Assembly (NCBI RefSeq): GCF_027942865.1
Contig: NC_134526.1
Coordinates: 5,169,784-5,233,783 of the forward strand
From: Odontesthes bonariensis
Lineage: Eukaryota > Chordata > Actinopteri > Atheriniformes > Atherinopsidae
DNA length: 64,000 nucleotides
Direction of reading: 5' to 3'
Positions 10,603 to 21,171 of this stretch are shown here, piece after piece. How positions within the stretch are numbered: position 1 is the first letter of the stretch; each line of letters starts with the position of its first letter. The notes below the pieces were generated by a model. The model saw nothing but the letters and a program-made list of their open reading frames with translations, did no database searches and had not been told where the DNA came from. The position numbers were made by a program, and so were the translations under genes.

Positions 10603-11172
10603 TTATGCCCCCATTTTAGAATGGTTAGGCTCCTCCCACTCCCACTCCTTGCCAATCCAGTGGCATGTCACCGTCACGTAAGACTCGGTGGTGAGCGCAG
10701 TCCATGAGTCTGTGGTGATGGCCACGTAGTTGACGGCAGAGAGCTCAGCGAGGAGCTCACCCTTCTTGCTGGCAAAACGATGCTCGATCCTGGATGTGAT
10801 CGTCTGACGTGATGGGACAGAATAGTTTGGCTCCAGGTATTTCAAGAGCTCTAAAAAGCCCTCTCCGCTCACCACGCCCACAGGAAGCAAATCCTTTTCC
10901 ACCATCTGACAGATTTTAGATGTAATCATTTGTGACTGCTGCTGGTCACACTTCCTAGAGCTACCTCCTAGCATAGCTAACACCGTTGGTTGGCTCGTTC
11001 TCTGCTCACCGCTGGTTGAGGCTTGAGGATGGCACATTTTTAGATGGTATAACATCGTTGATGTGCTGCTGCTGTACTTCAACGTGGTGTCACATAGCGA
11101 ATATTTGACATCGCTTTCGTTGATTTTAGTGAAGTGTTCCCACACTGCGCTTTTCCCTTTCATTGTTTTCAT
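10603..11172 (-). pseudogene. N-terminal hAT transposase (BED zinc finger, ZBED-like)
   Basis: 189-codon frame starting at an ATG at 11172. It opens with a BED-type region (SAVWEHFTKI; CDTTLKYSSSTSTMLYHLKM, then CHPQ). The first metal-binding Cys pair is incomplete because SLCD replaces CxxC, so the finger is damaged. It continues into the hAT core (LLKYLEPNYSVPSRQTITSR; YVAITTDSWTALTTESYVTV, where the D is the expected first catalytic acidic residue) and stops soon after CHWIGKEW. The rest of the catalytic domain and the dimerisation domain are absent, so it is truncated. Confidence 0.75.
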
Positions 11173-11406
11173 GGTTGTCTCTTGCTCTGCTAATACGTCA
11201 GCTTTGTACTTTTTGTTCTGAGCATTCTAAGCTCGCGCCAAATAGGCCCTAGCCTATCACATAGATTCATTTTTATCAATTTGTCTGTTATATATTTGCA
11301 ACATTTGTCTAGTTTAATTTTTAATAACAATGAAAGTTTGTTAGGCCTATATGTTTTAACTGTTTCCACATAATGGGTAACGTGCTTCACATTGGCTTTA
11401 TTTAGG

Positions 11407-11963
11407 TTAAAGCTGCGGTCGGCAACTTTTTTTTAGTCATATTAGCTTGAACTGCCATGGGATTCTGGAAGTAGAATATTAAATATGCTGTTTAGGAAAA
11501 ATAATGGGTAACGTGCTTCACATTGGCTTTATTTAGGTTAAAGCTGCGGTCGGCAACTTTTTTTTTAGTCATATTAGCTTGAACTGTCATGGGATTCTGG
11601 AAGTAGAATATTAAATAGGCTGTTTAGGAAAAATAACGAAATCTGTAGCTCCCTCTGAAGCCTGTAATCATGCTTGCAAAAACCGAGCGCTCCCGGCTGT
11701 TTTTAACCAATCAAGTTAGGGTGGAGGAATCCTACCTGTCAATCACAGCTTGTGCACACGCTGCTGAGCGTGAGTCTGCCCCAGCTTGTGTGCGCTCACA
11801 CTGGTGTGAACTCACGTGCACAACCTCGTCCACAGAGGGGGAGGGGTTTGGGGGGCGATTCGGAGCTTGTTAGAGGTTGGGGGAGGGACCTGAAAGTTGA
11901 ATCAGTTCGAATTTTTTCGACTTTAGACTCGCAATTTTGAAAACCTGCCGACGGCAGCTTTAA
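11407..11963. mobile_element. TTAA-flanked MITE, family 2, copy 1
   Basis: TTAA at 11407-11410 and 11960-11963. The left end reads AAGCTGCGGTCGGCAAC. The right end read inward is AAGCTGCCGTCGGCAGG. A direct duplication of about 125 bp (about 11374-11500 and 11502-11625) includes the left flank and the left end, so the end appears twice. A related copy lies at 55604-55973. Confidence 0.75.
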
Positions 11964-12212
11964 TAGTGGCGATTTTTTTTTTTCTGCGCAGACAGGACCC
12001 GTCATATACGGCGTACAAGTTGTAAGAGAGGACCTCTGAGGAGGGCGCTACGTGAACTCTGCTGCGGTTGTTCTTCCATCGTGGGACTGCTCATGCTCAC
12101 ATAACATTTCTAAAGATATAGTGAGGTTTTTTTTATTTTTATTTTTTAAACCGACGGCAGAAAAATTCTAACCGGACGACGTTGATTCGGTCAACCATCG
12201 GTCGGAAATGAC

Positions 12213-12810
12213 AGCTGTGGGCACCGGTGGTGGGGACCAAGCTGGGGGGGCTTTGATCGATGGAGTAGGCTGGGGAGGGAGAGGGGCTCGATGCTTCTTT
12301 GAGGATAGAATTCTTGATCTTGCCATGTTTGGCGTGAGAGGAACCATTTTAATCCCCGATTTCACCAAGCTTTCAAGGTGATCAGGAAATCTCCTGGGTG
12401 ACAGTGGAGAAGAGAACGATGGTGAAACATCTCTGGAGGGTGTAGATGCAGCAGGTGGGTCCCAGGCCTGTGGGGAGCTGCTGAATCCTGTGTTCGGGAT
12501 GCTGGCGGTGCTGCTGTGGCTGCTGTGGCTGAATCCTTTGCTGGGTCCTTGGGTGGCGAGGCAGGACCAGAAAACGTTCAGCTCTTTCTTAAGATGGGGG
12601 CTATCACTTTTGGTGTTTCTAACTTTTACAGTTTTTAAAATATTAAGGTTTTTGTGCAACTTTCCTCCCTTTAAAAGTAATGGTAAATCCTATCAAATCA
12701 TTAAAAAAGCTTCCTCCTCTTTAAAATTTAACTACTTTAGCATACTTTCAGCTACAAACACCACTCAAACTTTAAAATGTTCACGAGACATTCAGCTATT
12801 ACAGAATTAA
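12213..12810 (-). other. Proline/serine-rich open frame, unidentified
   Basis: A minus-strand frame, 12168-12659 (163 codons), is rich in Pro and Ser (SSPLSPRRFPDHLESLVKSG; SSKKHRAPLPPQPTPSIKAP). The composition looks like a disordered region of a real protein or of a retroelement ORF, but I cannot assign it. Its 3' end runs into the hAT remnant. The segment 12660-12810 has nothing recognisable. Confidence 0.3.
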
Positions 12811-13118
12811 GCTAGCCTGGGAATTCCCATGCTGCTTTGTGCGCAATTTCATTCACACTGCAAAGGCAGCCTTGAAACCACCGCCCTTATTTTTGCCTGA
12901 GTTAGGGAACCAATCACAGAACGGGGGGGGGGGGGGGGAAGCAAGACGATGACGACATCTATGCGCGACACCGAAGCTTGTAGAGTGTTTGATAGACATT
13001 CGTAGCGCCCAATAAACGGCTCTAGGCATTCGTAAACCACGCCTCAAATACGAGAAAATGCACACCTAGTTCCCAGACCACCATCTCATCCAGATGTGGA
13101 CGCGTCAGCCAGGCTAGA
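12811..13118. mobile_element. Possible small MITE with CTAGCCTGG ends
   Basis: Left border reads CTAGCCTGGGAATTCCC and the right border reads CCAGGCTAG at about 13109-13117, a 9-bp inverted match. The interior contains a G-run of about 16 (12916-12932). Evidence is limited to the ends. Confidence 0.4.
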
Positions 13119-13150
13119 ATGAAGCAGCTTTTTAAAAAAATATTCAGCCA

Positions 13151-13259
13151 ATTTTGAACTATCACAATTTAAAAATTTAGTAAAACCCTTGATGATTTCC
13201 GAGTTTACGATACATTCCAATGACACGGAATGTTCGTGTGTAGAGTGGAGGCTCCAACT
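13151..13259. repeat. Block B, third partial copy
   Basis: Direct match to the complement of 15345-15455, from TTGAACTATCACA through CCAATGACACGGAATGTTCG to GAGGCTCCAAC. It shows that the sequence flanking block B at 15380-15455 belongs to the repeat. Confidence 0.75.
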
Positions 13260-14839
13260 TAGGGTTGCCAACTCCCTGAAAAATAAATAAGGGACACGTC
13301 ATTAGAAGGGCCGGCCGAAACCGATTGCCTTCACCCTTCATACTCTGGTGAATTTTTTAGCCCCTTTTTTGTGAGTGAAACAATTTTTTAACTATTTGAC
13401 TCGAACCTGAATTGAATTAGATGCATATTTTTGAGTGACATGAACACCTGGAAAACTAATTATTATCCAGCAATTCACTTTAATATAAAATAACAAAATT
13501 AACTGAATAAAATAAGTATCTTTCTTAAAGGAGAAGTTCGTTTTTTCTTTTTAACCTGGACCTGTGTCTTTATTTCACCAATACTTTAAGACGAATGAAT
13601 GTAAAAATGTTTTTCCCCCTGTTTGAGTAAAAGTACTATTGCACTCTTAGCTCATAGTTGCCGTGTTGTTGTTATTTTGTAGCAGAGTAGTACAAAAAGT
13701 CTACATTTCTGTTCATCATTAAGTGTTTTCAGAGTTAAATGGTTCTGTAAAAGCATTCAGAAAATAATACAGCAATGTACTGATATTAGAAAATGTAGTT
13801 TGTACTTTTAAAAAAAAGTTCTTCAGTACTTTAACTTGAGTAAAATTTTGAGCGACTTTTACTTGTAGTTGAGTAAGATTTGTAGCCTAGCAAGCCAGAC
13901 CCCTACAGCAAAAAGCTGTACAGGGGTCTAGTGAAGCTGGATAGTCTGTTTGTCTGTTAAGTTGCCTCTGCACTCAACGCCACGCAATAGGATGGCGCAA
14001 CAACCAATCAGAGCGATGAAGAAGGATTACGTAGTAAGTGCGACGGAAAGTACATGGTGGAGTGCCCGTACCCGGTGGGCAAAACTCCGAAAACATCCTT
14101 TTTTTCAAGAAAAACTTGCAGTTATCTGTTCGTCTCGCAAAGAAAAATGTATATTTAAATCTTCTAGAGTCGCTGCCAAAGCCAAATCGAAAGACTGTTC
14201 GCTGGGCGCAGCCACTGTTTACCTCTCTCTGGAACTACACACTGAAACGTTGCACCTCTGTCGTCATTAGGTAGCCCGGCCTCCGACCCCGCTCCTCACG
14301 ATTTGATTGGCCCAATTAAGTTTCGATTTTCAGCCTCGCAAAACGACCACAACTGACTAGACTGCGCCCGGGAGCAAATTCAATTTGCGGTCGCTAGGGG
14401 CGTCTAGATTTCTAGGCTATAAGATTTGACCATGAGTATCAATACTTTGACTCAAGTATTGGAGTTGAGTACTTTGTCTCCCACTGCTTAAAGTAGTGTC
14501 GGCGTCGGCGTCGGCGTAACTGCCATGTATGCTGCTTTGTTGTCTTCCGCTATCTTCTCAGTAACTCCTCGACCAATGGGATGAGCATATTCTCATGTGT
14601 GAATATGCTGTCAGGGCATCGGTCAGTCACCGAGCAGGACAGGGCCTGGGAAAAAGTTTACCGTACATTTTCATATAAAGCCCCCTGTTATTAATTTCCA
14701 TTGGCATGATACTGCCTGTTTTTAGATTCTCACAGTAATATGGGACAAAGTGCGTCCCTTTTGAGCTCAATACGGGACAGGTGCTTTTGTTTCTAAATAC
14801 GGGAGGATTCCGTTTTTCAAGGGACGATTGGCAACCCTA
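13260..14839. mobile_element. DNA transposon with TAGGGTTGCCAA ends
   Basis: Left end TAGGGTTGCCAACTCCCTGA; right end read inward CTAGGGTTGCCAATCGTCCC. No transposase survives. The interior contains AGTACTT-rich MITE-like sequence (about 13630-13873 and 14429-14487) and the element at 13883-14419. It sits between the block-B piece at 13151-13259 and the inverted block B beginning at 14843. Confidence 0.65.
13883..14419 (-). mobile_element. Helicase-fragment element with 9-bp target duplication, copy 1
   Basis: Flanked by a perfect 9-bp direct repeat, TAAGATTTG (13874-13882 and 14420-14428). Ends are short inverted repeats TAGCCTAG / CTAGGCTA. A subterminal hairpin, GACCCCTACAGCAAAAAGC paired with GCTGTACAGGGGTC, follows the left end. 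The 537-bp body is the reverse complement of the element at 55150-56063 minus that copy's MITE. On the minus strand it retains part of a helicase-like reading frame, but the Walker A region is disrupted here. A 9-bp duplication suggests a Mutator-like element. Confidence 0.75.
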
Positions 14840-14842
14840 GGG

Positions 14843-15455
14843 TTCGATGAGACAGAAAACTACACTAACTCATTTGCTGAAGCTTCAAAAGGCCTGAACG
14901 GTATTTTTTTTTAAAGGAGCTGGATCTGAATGAAGGCACAAAACTACAGAAAAGAGAAGAAAAATGTAAAACAAAAAGTGAAAAAATTCAGTAAAAAGAG
15001 AAACAATGTAGAACAATTTGAAAAATTAGTAGAAACTCATTTGCTGAAGCTTCAAAATACCTAAAATGTATTTTTGGAAGTTGGAGCTGAATGAAGGCAC
15101 AAAACTACAGAAAAGAGAAGAAAAATTAAAAAAGCATTGGCAGTTGGAAGGTACTGCCATGATTCAGAGGCTTCTAATTCAAAAAGTAAAGATCTGAAGG
15201 CTATGAAAGTCACATTGGCTGAAATAGGATACATTTTCCTATGTTTTAATGCTAAAATTATTTCTGTGGCTTAAATATTTTGGAAACTAACAGGTTAAAA
15301 ACTTTTTTTCTGAAGAATCTTTCTGTATTCTTCCACTGTCAGTTGGAGCCTCCTCTGTGCACACGAACATTCCGTGTCATTGGACTGCGTTGTAAACTCA
15401 GAAATCATCAAGGATTTTACTAAGTTTTTAAACTGTGATAGTTCAACAATAGTGC
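14843..15455. repeat. Block B, inverted copy
   Basis: Reverse complement of block B (7697-8157), with extra sequence at both sides. On the plus strand it ends ACGAACATTCCGTGTCATTG and then continues with GGACTGCGTTGTAAACTC, which is shared with the copy at 13151-13215. Confidence 0.8.
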
Positions 15456-15619
15456 TTAACAGCATTCTCACAACAAAGAAAAACAGGAAAACAATAGTAA
15501 CAGCATTCTCACAATAAGAGTCTGATACAAGAGTAATGTGTGTGTCTAATCCCTTTGACATTGGCACCCATAATAAGTGTCCAAGCAAAAAAGAACGACA
15601 ACAACGACCATAAAAAAAG

Positions 15620-15720
15620 CATAAAATAAGTTTCAGTGATGGCTGCTGACCATCCATCTACTAAACATAAAAGAAATACACACACATATCTGTACACACA
15701 TAGGAACCCGTACAAACAAA
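15620..15720. repeat. Block C, inverted copy
   Basis: Reverse complement of 8195-8300. It lies just downstream, in LINE orientation, of the CR1/L2-type coding remains. The interval 15456-15619 has no feature beyond a duplicated AACAGCATTCTCACAA. Confidence 0.6.
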
Positions 15721-15799
15721 TACACTTTTACACATACATGTACACACACAGTCAGATGTGCACATGCATGTGAATACGTACACCTATACATTCAGTGCC

Positions 15800-17560
15800 C
15801 CATTTGTTTAACCTGCTCATATTTCTGTATCATAATAGTTTTGACAGTTTTTTTTTTAAATATAATGTTTGAGCTTGCTTCTTTGGCTTCCTTGTTCAGA
15901 CTGTTCAATAAACTGACTCCTCTCACAGAGATGCAATGTTCCTTCAGTTCAGTCCTGAATCTCGGTTTATTAAATATTATCTGTTCTTTTTAAGTTATAA
16001 TTAATTTTTCTGGATGTTAATTGGCAATACATTTTTATGAGCTTTAAACATTATTTGGAGAATACTGTAGTCAACTAATTTCTGAAATTTCATCAACTTT
16101 AACTGACGGAATAATGGATTTGTATGCTCTCTATAATTCTTTCTACCAATTATGGCTCTTTTTTGTAAAATAATAGCTGAATGAGAAAATTATTTGCATG
16201 CAGGCCAGATGTGGAACAATCATAGAACAATATAGAATGAACAATCCTTTATCATCTATCAACTCTTTTGTTTAATGTAGTAGAGCAATCATTTTTGATA
16301 ATTTCTTCTTTGTATAGTTAATGTGTTTTCCAACTCAAGTTCTCATCAATCGTGACACCCAAAAATTTTGTTTCCCTAACTCTATTAATTTCTACATCAT
16401 CTACAATAACTGGGGCATTCATACATTTTTCTTTATTACTAAATATCATAAAGTGTGTTTTATCAAAGTTTAGTGATAATTTATTTCTATCAAGCCAAAA
16501 CTTGTTTAACTACACTCAAACCTGTTCTATATTTTTGCCAAAGTAGAAAATAGTACATTAACAATATAATTAATCTACAGTATAAACGGTTGTGGCCTGA
16601 GGACCGACCCCTGGGGCACACCACAGCTTATATTTAATAATCCAGATTTGACATCATTTATCTGTACAAACTGTTTTCTGTTATCTAGATGGCTTGAGAC
16701 CCATTTGTGTGCAACCCCTCTAATTCCGTATTTTCTTTTTTTTGAAGAAGAAGTATAGCGTCAAAGGCTTTATTAAAATCCACAAAAATGCTCACAAAAT
16801 AATCCGTCTTGTCTATTGCAGCTGATATTTCTTTTGTTAGTTCTATGATTGATTGAGGAAGCAAGGAAACTGGTCTGTAATTGGTAAATACATGTTTATT
16901 CTCATTTTTATAAAGAGGAATTACTTTGGCTGTTTTCTTATTAGTAGGGAAAGTTCCTGTAGAAAAGTACAGATTACATATATAAAATTGAATATCTATA
17001 GATTTAATTATGTACTTTACTAGAATCATGTCTAAATCATCACAGTCAGTTGATCCGTTGCTTGCACAACCTTTCACAATATTCAGTATTCCCATTGTCC
17101 ATAATTAAACCTCTATCTGCATCGTCACCCTTTGTCGTTGGAACGTTAGCGGCTAAACTAGGGCCCACATTTACAAAGAAGTCATTAAAGCTGTTCACTA
17201 TTTTAGTATTATCATGAACACTTACATCGTTCTTCTCTAAATAATTTGGAATAATTGGTTTCTCTTTATGTTTAGTTATTACACTATTAATTACTCTCCA
17301 TGTTGCTCTATTCCTTTTTATGCTTTTTTATTCTGTCTACTAATTTATTTATATTTTTCTTATACCTATCTTCAGCTCCCCTGTCCTTTAGGTTTAAGTA
17401 ACATTTTTATAAGTAGTTTTTCTTTTTGCAGGCATTTCTTAACCCTTTAGTCATCCATGGTTCATCCCTCTTGGTAGAAGTCATTAGTTTTTTCAATACA
17501 GCACAGAGAATGTCCTCATAAATGAATCATACGCTGCATTGACTTCATTAACATGTACTC
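15800..17560 (-). pseudogene. CR1/L2-type LINE, degenerate reverse transcriptase
   Basis: Reading right to left, the minus strand shows in order: NSFNDFFVNVGPSLAANVP (near 17215-17150); VIPLYKNENKHVFTNYRPVS (about 16880-16940); VDFNKAFDAI (about 16760-16790); a VAHKWVSSHLDNRKQFVQIN stretch with SCGVPQGSV (about 16600-16700), the conserved RT motif; and MIFSNKEKCMNAPVIVDD with KFLGVTIDENLSWKTH (about 16330-16450). Frames change several times and part of the palm (the YADD region) is missing, so it is inactive. Upstream remains extend to about 17560. It lies downstream of the 923-codon ORF in the same orientation. Confidence 0.8.
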
Positions 17561-17880
17561 CATCTGTCTGGCCATTTCAGCATTCTTTTTTGTTAGATGT
17601 TCATTTATGTGCACACCGGTTCCTTTCAGGTCTGTCTCAGTAAGTCAATTTTATGCTTTCGGTTCACAAAGCGAACGACTGTTGCCGGTTTTGTTTTACG
17701 ATTCATTCGAAGAAGAGTTTGGCACGCTGCAACACTGCTTGGATGAATAATTCTATCTTTCATTACTTGCCGTTCCAGTGTTTGCAACTCAAAATTCACT
17801 GATTTTAATGACTGATTCTCTTGGGATGAGGGCTGAATATGTGAAGGTCTTCTGGAGGGTTCTGCTGGCCCTGGATTTCT

Positions 17881-20652
17881 TCACCTCCTCAGGTGCTTTC
17901 TGACACAGGACACGATTGTGTTGTCAATCAGCGGTCGCTGTAAATTAACGAAAATCAGTACGTTCTCTGGGCCGCGCCACTTCTTACAGAGGTCTCTGAA
18001 AATGGCCTCGTCTATGTTTTCAATCCTCTCTGGGGCAATGTTAAAATCTTCAGCCTCAACTGCGTCCCAGATTTTCTGGAACAGCCACGCACTTGTGTCT
18101 TCAAAATCCCTTTGAGTGTAGCTCATCTTTGATTCTTTAATGAGCCGCCAAATGAGTTTCCTGACGAGCGTCATCAGGGCGCATTTGGTTTCTGGCCTCC
18201 ACCAGGGTTCCTGCTTGGAGTCTGAGGGCTGATGATCCTGGTTCCTCCTGCAGCGGTTGCAAACGGCTTTGCCAATAGAGGAGAGGAACTTTTTGATGGC
18301 ACTGGGCTTCTCTTGTGGACTGAACAGGTGTTTTTTGAAACAGGCCACAACAATGCGGTCGGTGAGTGGTTGCTGTGAGTCGATGCGATACAGCACATTC
18401 GCTGGATGGTCCCACTTTTTACAAAGCTCCTTGAAAACGGGCACGTCTAAGTTTTCAATCTTCTTTGGGTCGATATTAGAATATTCTCCTTGAACTTCAG
18501 GCCAGATTAGCACAAACAGGCGCTTACAGAGGATTTCAAAGTGGTCCATAGGGTATAAAAGCTCTGCTTTGCTAGTGATCTGCGTAAGCAGTTTAATGAC
18601 AAACAACTTCAGAGCCATTTTTATTTCTACTTGTAACCAGGATACATGTTCCTGTCCATCTGGAAACGACTCGTCCTGAGATGCACTTCCTGAGCTGTAA
18701 AAGGATTCCTGCTCAGAGTATTGAGATGGTTCATCCTGATTGTTCCTGAACAGGTTGTAACTGGCTTTGGCAACAGATGAGAAGAAATTTTTGATGGCAC
18801 TGGGTTTCTCTGGTGGATTCAGCAGGTGTTTTTTGATGCAGGACACGGCTGCGTGGTCAGCTAGTGGTTGCTCTAAATCAATGTAAACCAACACATTCTC
18901 CCGGTAGCGCCAGTTTTTAGAAAGGTCCTTGAGAATGATCTCGTCAAGGTTTTGAATCTTCAGCAGGTTGATATCCATCACTTCATCCTCGTCAAATTCA
19001 AACCAGACTTTCTCGAAGAGGCGACTCTTGACATCGTTAAAGTCCTCTTGAGGGCAGCTGATCTGTGACTCTTCAATGAGCCGCCTGATCAGCTTCCGGA
19101 TAAGCATCTTCACACAGATTTCATGATCTAACACTGACAAGTAGGGTTCCTCATCACCTGTGTATAGTTCCTCCTGTGTTGTAGAGTCTGAGGTTGTTCC
19201 CTGTGTAGTGTCGTCAGACGCTGACCAGGAGACGGGTTGCTTCTTTAGGTCTGGGCGTGGTTCAACTTCCTTCCTTGGTTCCTTCCTTGGTTCCTTCCTT
19301 GGTTCCTTCCTTGGTTCCTTACTTGGTTCCTTCCTTGGTTCCTTACTTGGTTCCTTACTTGGTTCCTTACTTGGTTTGAAGAGCAACCTTTTGATGACAC
19401 CGGGTTGGGAGGTTTTCAGTATGTGTTTTGTAAAAGAGGAAACAATGTGTGGGTTTGTGGCTTCGGTTTCCATGAGACTTTTAAGAATTACACACAAAGA
19501 TGTCTTTGGGGCACACAGGTTTTCACAAAGGCTATTGAAAATAGTCTTTTCAAGTTTCTTGATGTTTTTTGGAGTGATTTCAAAGTGTTTTCCTTTAACT
19601 TCAGCCCAGATTTTCTCAAAGAGACATTTATAGATGGTGTAACATGTCTTTGGAGGGCAGCTTGTCACTGATTCTTTATTAGCCCGCATAATTACAGCTC
19701 TAACAAGTAAGCTTACACCCATAAAGGACCCTGCATCCTGTTTAAGGTTGTCCAAGTAAGCAGTCATCTGGTTCTTCTCCAATAGCAGCTCAGATTGCTC
19801 GCCCAGCGACACGTCCTCCTCAGCCTCCGATACCTTCTCCATGGTCAGGTTTGGTTCCTGCCCCTCAGGCATAGAGACCGTTGAGACGGGTGACTGCATC
19901 GGTGCCACCTTATTCTTCCGTTTCCCAAAGTGTTTGACGAAGAAGGTCTTGATCCTTCTCACCGATCCTTTGCTCTTTGGTTTTGTAACCGGAGCAACCT
20001 CCTCTACTGGATTCTTGACCCCCCCAACATCGGCGGTCTGGGTGTCCACAAACTGAAGGTGGCTTTCAGCTTTGGTGGACTCTGGATGTCCTCTATCCGT
20101 GCTCACCAATGAGGAGGCGACCACGTCCTCGTGGCACTCCGGGTGGGTTTGGCACATCTGCCTTATGTAGTTTTCTTTTATAATGTCGGTGGCTCTGTGC
20201 ACCATGGTGACAGCGTTGCATTTGTCCATCCTTTGCTGTTCTGGAAACGCTGTAGGGTCCTCTTCACCGTCAGAGGAAGACCTGACTCTCTCGTCATCAT
20301 TTTTAACAACCAAATTTGCAAAAGACCTTGAGCTTTGAGACTGGACCTGCTTTGTAATAGCCAGGACTCTAGAAAAGGCTTTTCGCACCATGTCGTCCAC
20401 AGTGGCTTTCACCTGAGATGAGAGATTTTCATTGAGATCGTTGGTCAGAACTGATCTTTCAATGAGCTCTCTCAGATCACACTGAACCTCTGCCATCATA
20501 CATTTGGTGTAATCATCTGGAGAACCTGACACCAAACCAGCCATCTGCTCTGATGTAATGTCACTGAAAAAGCTTTCAAGTATGGCTTCAATAGTGTCCA
20601 CGCTAATAACAGGGATTTCTTCTTCTTCTTGGAAACAGTTTGTTCCGGCCAT
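17881..20652 (-). CDS. Unidentified 923-aa protein with four tandem modules
   Basis: Single uninterrupted frame. The ATG at 20652 was chosen because it sits in a strong Kozak context (TTTCGCCATGG). The frame runs 28 codons further upstream but has no ATG there. Residues about 13-205 are a helical acidic N-terminal region. Residues 223-249 are a basic stretch (KGSVRRIKTFFVKHFGKRKN). Four related modules follow: about 307-425, 507-637, 674-804 and 820-923. They share the pattern LIxRLIxES, DFxxxxxxLFEKIW, IxNLDExIFKDLCKKW, ENVLxxIDLxQPLxD and VSCxKKHL. Modules 1-3 are followed by a KPSAIKxFxSS-like linker, which the basic stretch also echoes. Residues 427-463 are KEPS/KEPR tetrapeptide repeats. 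No signal peptide or membrane segment is seen. I recognise no known domain. It could be a lineage-specific, perhaps retroposed, gene, since no introns are visible. LINE remains lie 320 bp downstream in the same orientation. Function is unknown. Confidence 0.75.
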   Translation of the reverse strand: MAGTNCFQEEEEIPVISVDTIEAILESFFSDITSEQMAGLVSGSPDDYTKCMMAEVQCDLRELIERSVLTNDLNENLSSQVKATVDDMVRKAFSRVLAITKQVQSQSSRSFANLVVKNDDERVRSSSDGEEDPTAFPEQQRMDKCNAVTMVHRATDIIKENYIRQMCQTHPECHEDVVASSLVSTDRGHPESTKAESHLQFVDTQTADVGGVKNPVEEVAPVTKPKSKGSVRRIKTFFVKHFGKRKNKVAPMQSPVSTVSMPEGQEPNLTMEKVSEAEEDVSLGEQSELLLEKNQMTAYLDNLKQDAGSFMGVSLLVRAVIMRANKESVTSCPPKTCYTIYKCLFEKIWAEVKGKHFEITPKNIKKLEKTIFNSLCENLCAPKTSLCVILKSLMETEATNPHIVSSFTKHILKTSQPGVIKRLLFKPSKEPSKEPSKEPRKEPSKEPRKEPRKEPRKEPRKEVEPRPDLKKQPVSWSASDDTTQGTTSDSTTQEELYTGDEEPYLSVLDHEICVKMLIRKLIRRLIEESQISCPQEDFNDVKSRLFEKVWFEFDEDEVMDINLLKIQNLDEIILKDLSKNWRYRENVLVYIDLEQPLADHAAVSCIKKHLLNPPEKPSAIKNFFSSVAKASYNLFRNNQDEPSQYSEQESFYSSGSASQDESFPDGQEHVSWLQVEIKMALKLFVIKLLTQITSKAELLYPMDHFEILCKRLFVLIWPEVQGEYSNIDPKKIENLDVPVFKELCKKWDHPANVLYRIDSQQPLTDRIVVACFKKHLFSPQEKPSAIKKFLSSIGKAVCNRCRRNQDHQPSDSKQEPWWRPETKCALMTLVRKLIWRLIKESKMSYTQRDFEDTSAWLFQKIWDAVEAEDFNIAPERIENIDEAIFRDLCKKWRGPENVLIFVNLQRPLIDNTIVSCVRKHLRR
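19267..19372 (-). repeat. 12-bp coding repeat encoding KEPS/KEPR
   Basis: About nine units of GGTTCCTTCCTT or GGTTCCTTACTT on the plus strand, kept in frame inside the 923-codon ORF. On the minus strand they encode alternating KEPS and KEPR. A site of likely length polymorphism. Confidence 0.85.
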
Positions 20653-20715
20653 GGCGAAAGTTGTGGGTGTTGTGTTTAAATGAAAACTAATGTTTGAGTA
20701 TTCCTCGTGTGAATA

Positions 20716-20900
20716 TTCCTCTATTACCACTAACACAATATTTTATTTTATTTATTTTATTACTGTAAAAAACTGTGCATCTTACACCCTTCCGTTTTTT
20801 ACATTACTTATATATATATATATTTTTTTTATATTCGCACTCTTTGCACTGTTTGTGGTGGCTAAATTTCGTTGTACCATGTATAATGACAGTAAATGCA
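20716..20900 (+). mobile_element. LINE-type 3' tail, one arm of an inverted pair
   Basis: Matches the reverse complement of 21606-21830 at high identity over about 180 bp, including CTGTGCATCTTACACCCTTC and TTTCGTTGTACCATGTATAA. The motif TTTATTGTCATTATACATGG followed by TACAACGAAATTT is typical of fish L2-type 3' ends. It lies immediately upstream of the 923-codon ORF. Confidence 0.65.
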
Positions 20901-20934
20901 AACTAATCTTCGAGTATTCCTCGTGAGAATGAGA

Positions 20935-21110
20935 GCCAACGGGTGTGTCACGCGCTGTGTAACCCACTGACGTCATGTGATTGAGATCAGAGAAGTCACG
21001 TGATTGAGATCTGAGGCTCTGATCTCAATCTCTGAAGGTTCTTGAGCTCCGCCCACAGAATGCGAGCGTAGCGCAGCAACCGTTGCTAGGCACCGTCGAA
21101 TCCAAATGAA
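20935..21110 (-). promoter_or_regulatory. Candidate promoter region upstream of the 923-aa ORF
   Basis: Locally GC-rich segment 280-460 bp upstream of the ATG at 20652. It contains TGACGTCA (CRE palindrome, about 20968), GTCACGTGA (E-box, about 20995), CCGCCC (about 21051) and an RFX X-box-like GTTGCTAGGCACC (about 21083). The position and motif cluster are suggestive only. It lies between the two inverted LINE-tail arms. No TATA box is evident. Confidence 0.3.
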
Positions 21111-21171
21111 ACCTTTTCCTTTTTCTCTTTGGTGTCGTTCCTGTCTTTACAGTTTGGTTTACCGTTAAACA

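Larger units (their letters stand above)
10462..12212 (-). mobile_element. Degraded hAT element
   Basis: Bounded roughly by a left end TAGGGATGTCGAAATTTT and a right subterminal region near 12140-12212. The two share related motifs in opposite orientation (GACCGACC/GGTCGG and GAAAATTCTA/AGAAAAATTCTA). It encodes the BED-finger transposase fragment at 10603-11172 on the minus strand and is interrupted by the TTAA element at 11407-11963. Confidence 0.55.

Noticed and set aside
17918..20331. Plus-strand frames of 60-157 codons
   Set aside because: Antisense shadows of the 923-aa ORF.
20652..20736. Upstream extension of the 923-aa ORF by 28 codons
   Set aside because: The first codon is GTG and the segment overlaps the LINE-tail repeat. 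The first ATG with a good Kozak context is at 20652.
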